From Apostichopus japonicus (taxonomy: Eukaryota; Echinodermata; Holothuroidea; Aspidochirotida; Stichopodidae): 64,000 bases of DNA. The notes under the pieces were generated by a model, which saw nothing but the letters and a program-made list of their open reading frames with translations, was not told where the DNA came from and made no database searches. Each line of letters opens with the position of its first letter. Within the stretch, counting starts at the first letter, position 1. The stretch spans positions 9,457,713 to 9,521,712 of the forward strand of contig NC_092574.1 of the NCBI RefSeq assembly GCF_037975245.1, read 5' to 3'. Below, one piece after another: positions 28,800 to 64,000 of the stretch. A program made the position numbers and the translations under genes.

Positions 28800-29718
28800 G
28801 TACACAGGGACGTCGCTAGAGGGGAGGGTGGGGTGGGGGAGGGTGTGGGGATCACCCAAACTTGGTCAAACTGACGATAGTTGGAGAATTTCCAACTGTC
28901 GCACTCTAGTTTATTTAGGCCTATTCATATATTCCTGTGATTGTTGATGACCTAAAAATTGAAAAATTTCGGTCAAAATTGACCTAAAATCAGTCATATT
29001 TACGACGTTTTCCTTGCCACTTTGAGAAATTGTATCTGGCGATTCTTATACTCCACCATACAAAACTTCGTATGATTTTGAATACTCCAAAAAATGCCTT
29101 ATAGAACTACCGCCATACTGGCGTAGGAGCCCAATTTGATTTGGGGGAGGGGGGGGGGTGGGGCTGTAACGACTTGCCCGAAAAATATAACTTAAATTTT
29201 TCGCGCGCCCCACGCGCGTTTCCACATGTTAATGTGCATATCACATAGGCATGCATCGGTTTTTACATCGAATGCCAATAACATACAATCATTTTCCGTG
29301 TTATGACCCTTCCATATTGGTTATAATTATTGGGGAAGTCGTTACAATATTAATGGTAATAAATGAAAAACACATTGAAAATTATCTTTCTTTCAGTAGG
29401 TGCCCGATAAGTTTTCAGCATATTACCCGAATTTTCACAAAATATTTGGTTGGGGGTGGGGTGGGTGTGGGGGGCTAATAAGTTTGTGAAGTGAGTGCCA
29501 GTGGGTACAGATGTATCCAAAAAGTTCGGAACAAATGTGCAGTCGCGAATGATGGGGTGTCTGACTGACACTGACCATATCGTCGACGAGTAGCGCGGGG
29601 TTGGGGTACAAGGAAGCAGTCGGAATTTTCTGGCTTCAAAACCCATTCAGTTGGATTTTCAGCCATTACACCCCCCCCCCCCCAATCATCAGGTCTTAGC
29701 AACGTCCCTGGGTGTACA
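28800..29718. mobile_element. ~920 bp element with terminal inverted repeats
   Basis: The left end GTACACAGGGACGTCGCTAG (28800) matches the complement of the right end, which reads GTACACCCAGGGACGTTGCT on the minus strand (29718). Both ends continue into G-rich runs on their own strand. The interior has no transposase-like frame. A CG-rich word near 29200 (TTCGCGCGCCCCACGCGCG) stands out from the AT-rich surroundings. It is probably a non-autonomous DNA transposon; the family is unknown. Confidence 0.55.
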
Positions 29719-30890
29719 TTCCCCCCTCCCCCACACAATAATGATTAAATTTAGTTGGCAAAATCTTGCTTGTATACTTAATTAATAATTATAGATCTAA
29801 ATACTCAGTAAACATGTCTCACTAAGCTGCATAATTATAAGTTCATTTACTGGGAGGAAGGGGGGGGGGTTAGCATCGAGGGCCACACCCCTCATTTTTA
29901 AAATCTTGGATGAACCTCCTTAAAGTTCAGAAACCGGCCTGACTCAACAAATATGCCTGCTTTCATTGGCCTCGAAAGGTGGATCGGCACTTAAATCGAT
30001 TAATGTGTATAAGAAACATTGTGGAGTTACTCATGTTTCTTGTCGGGCTCCCGATTTTCTTAGCGCGAAGGACTGGGTTTTGAGCGATCAGTGACTGATT
30101 TTCAGATTTACACAAATGTAAACAAACAGCAATACCACTTGCACTAAACCGTCGAAGCCAACCATGGCTGTTTTTTTTTTAGCTCCGCTGAAAGCTCAAT
30201 TGATCGACCTATAGCGATCGTTCGATTCAACCGAATTTCATTTCATTTTCTGTAAAAGTGCTACTTGGTAGATTTGCAATATGAACTTTTCCGCAGTTTG
30301 TTTGTGTACGACATGTCAGAATGACCTACAGTACATTGCTGGATCCGATCCCGATGTCTCAGTGCTCTTGAACGTTTCTCTGTGGTACGTCGATGGTAAA
30401 CAAGTTGCAGGTCGTTCTATTATTTAATGGGTGCAGTTATCGCGAGCAATTTTTTGGTTCACCACAATTCAAGCATTATATCTACAACCTTTTAGCAGAT
30501 TTAGCAGAGGAATACTTTATCTTACGTTTTCTTTCTATTATTGCATGAATGAAACCTAAGAAGTCCATATACTGTTGGTTCTTTGTTTATGCAATGGGAC
30601 CTAATTTATCCCTAGTAACAAGTTCAACGATCTATAAGATCCAAAATGAGTTGGTGACAGTGTCTCCACTTCGAATGAAATTTCCCGAAGTACGACAACT
30701 TATATTTCGAAGAGCTTTTGATCATCCAAATTATTGAATCCATCAATTGAATGTTTAAAAAGAAATTAAGTGTCTCAGTGACGCTAAACTGCTTCCGGGG
30801 GCACAATGTTTGGGATTGGGTGACAAGGTCAAGGCAACAACGCAACAAGGAAGTGAAAATCGTACATGTATTCGATAGAGCATGCATATA
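29719..30890. other. spacer between divergent LONRF and LRR receptor genes
   Basis: No exon is recognised. It has a G-run at 29857-29869 and is otherwise AT-rich. It leads into the TATA box of the LRR receptor gene. Confidence 0.5.
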
Positions 30891-30895
30891 ATTAG

Positions 30896-30903
30896 TATAA
30901 AAG
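30896..30903 (+). promoter_or_regulatory. TATA box of LRR receptor gene
   Basis: TATAAAAG about 96 bp upstream of the ATG at 30992. This fits a start site near 30925-30930 and a short 5' untranslated region. It is a motif match only. Confidence 0.5.
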
Positions 30904-30991
30904 AAAGAGAGAAGTTAAAAGTCTATCATTTTCGCTTCTAGATATACAGGTTGTTTCATAGAGGCACTCATTGATAAACACGTCAGTGAAG

Positions 30992-52095
<21,104 letters not shown>

Positions 52096-52123
52096 TCAAT
52101 AGTTGTAAAACCAACAACATTTA

Positions 52124-52129
52124 AATAAA
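52124..52129 (+). terminator. poly(A) signal of LRR receptor gene
   Basis: AATAAA 29 bp after the TAG stop of the LRR receptor gene, implying a very short 3' untranslated region. Confidence 0.65.
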
Positions 52130-55100
52130 GAAACTTTACTATTATCACAATTTGCTTCCTAAGATTACACGACTGCTGTTAATTAATACAAGTTATAACA
52201 TTTCTAAATTGATTCAAGCATATCAAAATCGGTGACGAGAATATTTTCAGCCAGACTGCATTGTATTGTACAGCAGTAAATTATGGTTATTGATTAGCGT
52301 TATAGTTCCATGAAAAATGTTACAAGCACCTCAAATTTAGGCGAGCGTAAGTTATGCACAGTAGAATTGAATTGATGTAGCATGAAAAGAGTTTCGTGGG
52401 TACTTTGACTGGCTCTAAATCAAAATGAATTTGAAGGCTTTTAATTGGTCAAATTTAAATATTATATGATGTCGTGATGCTAAAGACGACAAATGCTTCA
52501 AGAAATTATCGATACCGTAAACCACAGGTGAGCAAACTACTGCTACGGGGAAAACTATATGTGACCCTGGAGGTTTTTAAAACCCTGTAAACGCAACCAG
52601 CGGAACCTTATCGCCTAATAAACCATGAAACAATTGTGTATACTAAAAACATCGGCTGATAAGATAGTCATTGTTTGTGTTACTAAAAACAATGGACGAT
52701 TCGTTTAACTAATTCTATATAATATACATTTGATCATCGCACTTTGTTTCATTTAAACACTCAGATTGTTAAAAAGCTGAGCTGTATATAGGTCAAAAGT
52801 TTGATGACTGCATGCAGTGGACTGCATAACTCACAAAATTGGATATTTAGTTAGAACTAGTAATATAACATTCATCACGACATTTCTTTTGAATTTATTG
52901 GGACACTCAGATTTCAAAATTGCAATATCATGGAGTCTGACAAATGTTCATAAATTTAAAAAAAAAGGTGGTATTATGATTATGCAATGCAAAAAAACAC
53001 AGAATGTACAATATTTAAATGACATAGGAAAAGCGTGTCAAGGGCATCTACGTACAAGCATCCACAAGAAGGAATCCAGTTAGGGCTACTATTAGTTAAC
53101 GACATAAAGCGAGGCGTTGCAACGATAATGGACGGTTAGAAAAGTAGGTTATGGATGGGTGGCGTGGGGAGGGTAGGTGGAAGTGGAGGTGGAGGGAGAG
53201 CGGAAGGCTGGTTGGACCGTCAACTCAATGCGTATACAATTTAGATAATTTCTTAGACTTTGTTGTATTTTATTGTGTTTTACAACCAAAAAGATGGATA
53301 AATAGACTCTTTCTCCCCTCTTTTTACTTGTATATTATATAACTAGAAAACATGTATGACAGAATAACTATACTTTCAGTGAGATGAAAAACATCCGAAA
53401 TTTCACTTTTAAGAGAAGTATCCTTCGCGATACTATTGCACTTTTTCATTGAAATTTTTATATTTGGCATTAAATAATAAAACGTTCACTAACTGTTGCT
53501 TAAAAAAATGATTTGCATCCTTGTGTGTTGATAAATTTTGAAAACAAGTTCTGAAAGAACTTCCGTTGAATACAAAGCTGTCAAATCATATAAAGTGGTT
53601 CATCCTTTGTCATGTTTATTAACATGAAAGTTTTCCTGTTTGGGCCACTGATGGTAAAGTCACTGACTACTTTTACCACCAAGAATGACGATGAACTTCG
53701 AAATATAATTTACGACCTTCGAAACCTGGCACAGCCCTGATCCCTTCCACACTCTGGTAAAATAGACACATATTCTCATGTGACCTGTTTTCCTCTAAGA
53801 ATCGTTCTTGTTTTGTCTGATATTCCATGCAAACTTAAAACTTCATACGTAACACCTAGAATGTATAAAACATGCGATGGTATTGGCTTGTACATTTAAT
53901 TATTGAAGGTTCCTCGTCTATCTTTGCAGATGGTGCTTTTAATTGTATTTTCATTGAAATCCTAAATCCTAAACATTCTAAGAAAGCCATTATGTTCATC
54001 GTTGCTTACATTGATACTAATTCAACACCCCATTGATTACTTGTGCAGCAACGTTTCTATAGGAGGGCGGTGTTCTCAACCGACTGAGGTTTCACGTGCC
54101 AAAAAGAATTCTCCATTTTATTTATTAAAAACAAAACAATTATCCTACCTTAGTTATGACACTGTCGGTCTACCAGGGCCAGCAACTATCCTTTACGACT
54201 GCCGAAACATCATGTTCTGCAAAATGGCAGTGTGTTACATCACAAAGAGCTCCTATCTTTTTCACAGTTAGGCCTATCCAGTTTTCGTTAAACACCCTGT
54301 TTGTTATATTCCAATGTCTCAACAGAAGCGTTCCAACCTCTTCTTTTTCTAATCGTGATTGCAAACACAACCACAAGACTAGATTCAAGAACTCTCTCAG
54401 CATTCCTGTAAATGGTTTTGAATTCCTCGGCATTCCTGTAATTCGTTTGAATTCCACTCAGCATTGTATCCGGTTTGAATTAGTTTCTAAGATCTGCAAC
54501 GCTTTGAGTGACCGTGTCAAGAATGCCATTGCTAACTTTAGAACTTGTAACAAAGCTGTTTGCTGTCCAAGTGTTTTCTAGCGTTCTTTGTCTTTTATCC
54601 AGTCTTTAGTTTCCTAGTTCATTGTAGCCTGGTTTCGTAGAGATATAGTTCACATGATGGGTTGGACGGGATGCCTAATTTTTATTCCCAGGACGGATAA
54701 GGGTTTCAGGTTTTTCAGGAATTTACAAATTCGTTTGAAATCAGAGTTAGGGTTTAGAAAGTGGGTTAGTGATCCACTTTCTATGCAAATGAAGGATTGC
54801 CGTTCATAATCTGGGGTTAAAACTAGGAAAAAAGATTCAGAACATGTTTTTTGAAAATGCGACACATGTTTGGAATCCAGGGATTTGATTGGCCGATGCC
54901 CTTATTCGTCCTAGGAAAAAAATTACGCGGACGGGATGGGTCTCATTTGCTCTGTTCTGGTTTGGCATCTTTGTCTATTTTGAAAGCATTCACTGCTCTC
55001 AAGGGAGATTTCTTGTTAAAATTTCTTGGTAGTATCATCAATCATTCAATTATCTTTCCACTTTATGCTCCACCTCCTCCTCCATTCTCTCTTCTCTATA

Positions 55101-57397
55101 TTCCCTTCTCCCTTCTTCTTTCCTTGTTCTGCTTATTCTTGGTACTTATTTTGATTTTGCTTTAACTCATCATAACTAAAATTCTGCCTTAAGTCATCCA
55201 TTAATTTTGATAAAGGACAGATCCGAGTTAAAAGGGTAGTCCAGTATGTAGAAATTGAGTGCAAATTTAACCAAGTTGTGTAGAATATGTTTCTCCTCAT
55301 CTGATAAAAATTGATTTTCATCTGGACTTTCCTTTTAAATGTTAACTTATGTGATATTGAACCTCATGGGGAATCTGATATCCTGTATATTACCTGACTC
55401 TGAATTCGATCCCAGAATCTAAAGTACATATTGTTCCCTACGTGACAGATGTTGTTAGATGATAATAAACAGAGATATGATTCGACGGCAAATCTTTTTT
55501 AATTAGGTTAACTTTAGTTGTTGCTAATGGGATCATGTGTTCTCAGTAATTACATCATTGGTATTGAATTTAGGAACACGAGTTTAATAATTATATAAGA
55601 TTTCTCTTCTCTTTTGAGGTACATGTTATTTCAACATCGAACTGTTTAAACGTAAATAGAGATCTCCCTACGACGTGCTTTTCACCTAACATGCCTCAAG
55701 TTTCAAAGTTAACATTATCCAGACGTGACAGTAGGAAGCTAAAGAGTGCTAAAATCACAAAAACACATGAAACCGTAGCATGCATATGATCGTTAAAAAC
55801 CTCGTTTCGAAAATTCCCCTTCGTTGTCTATCGTTTGGCTACAATCTGTGCCTCTTGGGTTTTGTCGAATGCATGCGTTGCGTTACTATACTGTATATAT
55901 TTCATGCATATAGCAAACACTCGATCGGGACAATACTGTAGATAATCAGATGAAATTCAAAACAGTTCGGCGTCTTGCACTGCTCAATATTTTGGGGTTC
56001 ATACTTTGCTTCCAAAAAATACTTAAGTATATTTAAATAAATTCAAGTATACCTAATTATACTTCAGTAGGGTGACTGACAGAATGTTCCGCATTTGTGA
56101 GCTATCCAGTAATTCTTCTCTTCTTACAACGTGGGGCCTGCATTATCGGTTAAGGATTAAAAAGGTGTCCGAAACCTTAAAAACAAAATTGGAATAACAA
56201 AGCTTACTTTGATTTTCCTTTAAGGAGTTTGTCTATTTCCCCTTTTTTCCCTTCGGATAGTATCTTATGATCTATAGTTTTTAAACTGTTAAATGATCAC
56301 AATGGACTTCCCTTGTTGAAATGATGCAAAGAAACAATGAAATAATCGTTTGCCACATTAATTGTATAGTTTCTGTAGAGCGCGAGTATGATGTCTTTAC
56401 AGAGAGTTTGAATTTTGTAAAGAGAGTATGAGCAAAGAGCACGACTTTTTAACATGGGAGAATATGATTAATGAGTTGAAAGTATCATGTCTCTTTCCAG
56501 AGACTATGAATAAAGAGTATGGCAATTTTACAGAGTACAATCTATGTATTGAAAGCATGATATTTAATTGAAGTATGATATTTGTACAAAGAGATGATTT
56601 GATAGTTTCCCCTTTTATAGAGAGCATGATCTCTGTATTGAGAATATGATCGTTGTATAGGGAGAATATATATTTGCATATATTACACAGAGCATGCTCT
56701 GTGTAGTAAGAAAGCTTACGTTCGGTCTATATAGAGAGTATCATATTTGCAATGAGAGAGCAATCTTTGTATATGATTTCAATTCAATATATTGTACACT
56801 TTCAAGCTCTGTACAACACAACCAGGTTAACCGATTTAGCAAAAAACAAAGCATCAGAACAATTGTTGATCAAATTTCCGTGGTATATAAAATTAATAGT
56901 ATATCCAAAAGAATATCATGATTGATTTCTGATTAATAATCATATTTAGGAAACTTGGTAACATTTAAGTAAATACATCATCGCGATACATTTATGTTTC
57001 GAATTGCTAAGTTTGCAAAACATTTATCATTAATAGAAAGCAAGATTTAAGTAATTAATGAGGAAAAAAAGCAAAAGCCAAAACGATGCAAATTGTTTCA
57101 ATTTAAAGCAGTTTTGATGTGATAGTAAGTTACACAATGACACCAGGTGTGTTGCCTTACTGTCCACACGACTATTGCTCTGTCCTTTGAATTGAAAAGT
57201 TTCCAACTTTGAGTTGGGAGTTAAGTCCCCCTCGTCACTCCTGCTCGATTAAAGATAACTTTTGTAATACATTTTGTGAACCAAAGTACTGATCTATTTT
57301 GATTCAGATCATATATATTCATATATGTATATAGATATATATGAAATATTTCCAAATACTATTTAATCCTTTCTATCCTGAATATTTATACTTTGTA
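52130..57397. other. intergenic, no gene recognised
   Basis: No exon with a known domain is seen between the LRR receptor and the DEG/ENaC gene. An unremarkable 141-codon frame (54156-54581) near other small plus-strand frames up to 55165 shows no family motif I recognise; it could be decayed mobile-element coding sequence. Pyrimidine-rich DNA lies at 55070-55160 and a degenerate minisatellite at 56385-56790. Confidence 0.5.
56385..56790. repeat. degenerate short-period minisatellite
   Basis: Recurring words of the form GAGAGTATGATCTTTGTA, GAGAGCATGATCTCTGTAT and GAGAATATGATCGTTGTA, spaced about 25-35 bp apart over about 400 bp. The decay is heavy and only the AGAGNATGAT core is steady. Confidence 0.6.
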
Positions 57398-60917
<3,520 letters not shown>

Positions 60918-62029
60918 CTACAAATAGGGAGAAAAATCAAAGGAAAATCAAGTTTTTGCCCACTGTGTGGAATATATTAATTCACGTTTTTGACAATGGA
61001 TAATAAATAATTTTCACCCTAAAAAAGGAAGAAAGTTGCGAGTCAATTAGTCAAATTGCATAGTTTATATTTATAGCACATTCAGCATTAATTTCATAAT
61101 AAAATTAGCTTGTCAGCATTGATTTATAAATACAAGTTTGCAAGTTCTGTGACAGACAGACAGACAAGAAAATGTCACAGACCTTGGAAGATATTTTCCA
61201 AATTCCCAATTAAATTGCATAAATGTTTGGGTGATTGTTATGCACAAGCATATGGCAGAAATGAGTTTTTTCTTTTTCCTTTTTAGTATCTTAACCTAGA
61301 ATGTTCAACTGCTGAAGAATCATAAAAAGGGTGTCCTAAAATGATCAAACTTATTAACACACAATTAGTGAACTGAAAACAATAACGAGGCATATATACT
61401 TTGTATCTTAATACAGTGCATACATGTACAAATTAAGCCTACTGTACACCTACGGTACACTACTATAGCAAATTACACAACGTTACTGTACAAGCATTCT
61501 CTTCAAAGGCAAAATATTTTTACATACATGTTTACACAAAAAACCATCGTTTTTTCCTCTTTTCTTGTTTTTAACAGAGACTCTCTAAATACACATGAGT
61601 TTTCATGAGAATAAAACATGTATATAATAAGAGATTATGATACTAAATAAAGAAGTTATAAATACTGTATAAGTACTGCAGTACCTTGGCCTAGTTTGAA
61701 CAGCTCAAGTTGATTTAACATCAATACTCCTAGGAAGTGAATCAAAAATGGAACATGATGCACTACACTGCCTAGATAAATGACAAACGTTCTTTAAAGT
61801 ACAAACTCACCTCAAGTTAAAAAAAAATTCATAATAACCAGGCAGTTATTTTACCACGCTTAAACAACCACAGATGTGGGAGAAGCCCGCAAGGGTTGAT
61901 GGGTTACAACTAACACATTGGGTGGCCTGCAAATTGAATATTTTAACTCAAATTTGGGATCTTTTCGATAATTTAGAAAGAAGTTTCAGATGAGGAAAAC
62001 CACAGATTGCTCTTGGATGAAAAACCCAC

Positions 62030-62127
62030 CTTACTATGACCCGGCTGGGTATCCAACCCTGAACCTCCCAGTTGCTAAGCCTCATTGCTTCAAACGCCAC
62101 CGCCTTTATCCATTTGGCCACAGCTAC
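62030..62127 (-). mobile_element. tRNA-derived SINE head, duplicated copy
   Basis: Same insertion as in the LONRF intron at 25.5-25.6 kb, with one change in the variable-arm region (CAACTGGGAGG versus CAATCGGGAGG on the minus strand). It was copied with the segmental duplication and is not an independent insertion. Confidence 0.6.
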
Positions 62128-62193
62128 AGTATTATAATTAATATTATAATTATGAGCTGTAATCATGATAAACATATAAGTTATGTACTGTAC

Positions 62194-63986
62194 CTTTGGC
62201 CAATTAGGTCTCAACCGACAGACCATATCTGCATCTTGTAGGGCCGATTCCACATAGTTCATTGAAAGGTAGACATGGGCGCGGTTACTCAAACTTAGGT
62301 GGTCAAGGGGATCTGTGAAACAAAAACAAAAAAGGTCCAGAGTCAAAAGGAAAGAGAAGACATAAATTTAATAAATAAAGAAAAAATAGTCATCAGGTAC
62401 TTAAATGTTCAATCTGTTTGTACTGACCCAGCCACACTCAGATCGTAAACAATTAACATCTTTCGAGGCTGCTTTTTAGGTTGAAAATAGTGTTTTACTG
62501 CTTTGAAATGATTTAAATTCATTTATGACTACGTAGATACTGTACATATTTGTGTATTACATGAATAAAGAATGTTCTACGGTGTTGACAACATCTCAAC
62601 CAGTAGTCTAGTGCAAGGAGCCGACCTTTGAATAATTTCAGTAATGGCCAGAAGGTAGAAAAACCGAAAAGACTAAAGCCTCCCTGTATGGCACAGAGCC
62701 AAGTGATCGGTAAGTTGCATTTCAATTTAGTTAAGTACTAAGATTAGAGTACTGTAGGCCTACTCGGAGACAATATCAACTCAAACTTTCTCACATTCAC
62801 TGCCATTATGTGTCAACTACTTGTGCATTCTATATAACTTACTTACAGTGACTGTTTGGAATTTAACAGTATGACACCCAGATTATGATATATCTTCTCT
62901 CCATCCCCCATCCCCCAAAAAAGTAGTAACCATTTTTTGTTTAAAAGTTGAAATGAAACACAATAATTACAGTACTGCATGTGTTATTTGTTGGTAATTT
63001 TGTTTAACCATGTGACTTCACCACAGCTAGAGAGTGATTTCAATGATGGCACCACACTTACAGAAGGGGTATTATTGCATTGAGCAGGCAAAGATACTTT
63101 ACTCAACAAATACAATTCAGTGTTTCCACTGACTGTTGTTACTTAATTAATAAAAAGTGCAAACCCAGTTTTTGTACAGTACCTGTTCCTCTTCCTTGCA
63201 ACTACTGTATAACAAGGGGAAGGGAGGGGACTACTGTAGATGAGAGACTGGGTGAGGGACTGGAAGGAGGAGCAGAAGGGTAAGGAGAAGGGAGAGGAGA
63301 GTTACCTGTTAAGGAAATAACAGCAGACCGAAGATGAAGAAAAAGAGCAGTTCTGTAGTGAAATGAAATGTTTTTGGTGTCTTACCAAGTTGTAGGGCAG
63401 CAGTGTACCTTTCTAAGGCTTCTGGATACTGTTTATTCTTGACGAAATTGTTTCCGTCCTGCTTCAATCTCCTAGCTTTCATTTCGGTCGTAAAATACTT
63501 CTCGAATCCATCCCTGAGTATAACGTTCACTTGCATGTTGGAGAGAGATATCAGAGGATGTTCTGCCTTGCAAGTCTGGCAAGTTCTAATGCGTTTCACT
63601 TCTCTTAAACAGTCTTTACAAAAACTATGACCACATGGTAAGGTAATTGGTTCAAATAGAATACCCAAACATATTCCACAGGAGTAAACATCGATGTCTT
63701 TCTTTCTGAAGTTATATACTGCTTTGCTCGCTATACGAGCAATGTAGTCCACCATGGGCTCCACGAGAATCATCAGATCGCATGGTTGAAGACCTCCAAG
63801 CCTACATGCGTAATGCATAGCGTTGACAGCCTCATTAAACCTGTTTTGTTTTGCTAGTGATGATGCCTTTCCTACCAACCACTCCATGTTGAGTCCGTGT
63901 TGAGAGAGTAGTTTATCATAAATTCCAATTGCCAAGTCATAATTTGAACACCTGAAAGCCTCACGAGCAAGATCGACCATTTCCAT
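62194..63986 (-). CDS. LONRF: partial LONRF copy, TPR and first RING only
   Basis: Exons 63386-63986 (601 bases) and 62194-62312 (119 bases) match the first two coding exons of the full LONRF gene in length, phase, donors and acceptors. The 240 encoded residues are identical, including the complete first RING (CGIC, CGH, CKDC, CQTC) and the start of the following TPRs. No third exon, second RING or LON domain follows, because the duplicated segment ends at about 61085 within the intron. If transcribed it would give a truncated protein with a tail from intron read-through or from a new downstream exon. Whether it is functional, a pseudogene or an assembly duplicate is open. Confidence 0.75.
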
Positions 63987-64000
63987 TGGACTGGCTGATC

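Larger units (their letters stand above)
61085..64000 (-). repeat. segmental duplicate of LONRF 5' region
   Basis: From about 61085 the sequence is collinear with 24560-27490, and the match continues to the window edge. It includes two LONRF coding exons, their introns and the intronic SINE. Introns differ by substitutions and small indels; the exons hardly differ. The left breakpoint lies in the LONRF second coding intron and abuts the DEG/ENaC exon region. It may be a genuine recent duplication or an unresolved alternative haplotype placed here by assembly. Confidence 0.9.

Noticed and set aside
54156-54581. A 141-codon frame as a new gene
   Set aside because: No recognisable domain, signal or splice context; it lies in a stretch of small frames like decayed repeat DNA.

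Overview
The window is animal (metazoan) nuclear DNA. It has multi-exon genes with GT-AG introns, AT-rich intergenic DNA, many (TA)n microsatellites, tRNA-derived SINEs, a decayed LINE and at least two spliced receptor or channel genes. The gene set (LONRF, a DEG/ENaC channel, and an LRR plus Cys-rich plus multi-membrane-span receptor) and the repeat style suggest a marine invertebrate deuterostome, possibly an echinoderm. That assignment is an inference; no marker gene settles it.

Layout. 0-12.4 kb holds no gene. Two direct copies of a ~2.35 kb segment (about 800-3140 and 9995-12369) bracket a ~620 bp tetranucleotide tract and an array of 771 bp units. Six units lie forward and about 2.5 lie inverted, so the array is a kilobase-scale palindrome centred near 8.1 kb. 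Each unit carries its own ~311 bp foldback element. 12.4-16.5 kb is non-coding and includes a degenerate hammerhead-like motif. 16.68-27.47 kb (minus) is a complete 12-coding-exon LONRF gene (TPR, RING, TPR, RING, LON) of 734 residues by my splicing, with a probable non-coding first exon near 28 kb. 28.8-29.7 kb is a terminal-inverted-repeat element.

30.99-52.10 kb (plus) is the most interesting locus. It is a 28-exon gene for a ~1301-residue receptor: signal peptide, LRR N-cap, about 22 leucine-rich repeats mostly on identical 72-nt phase-2 exons, a Cys-rich GCC2/GCC3-like stalk, and a C-terminal block with about 9-10 membrane spans that is not a GPCR 7TM domain. A LINE relic sits in one intron. 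52.1-57.4 kb is intergenic with a degenerate minisatellite.

57.40-60.92 kb (minus) carries the last five exons of a DEG/ENaC (ASIC-like) sodium channel, ending with the pore G-A-S motif and a stop. One intron holds a well-formed hammerhead ribozyme-type motif. From 61.09 kb to the window end there is a second copy of the 5' part of LONRF (first two coding exons plus introns). Across 720 coding bases it differs from the first copy at three sites, all synonymous. The copy therefore interrupts, or sits inside an intron of, the channel gene. LONRF and the LRR receptor are divergently transcribed. Nothing in the sequence shows that the three genes act in one pathway.
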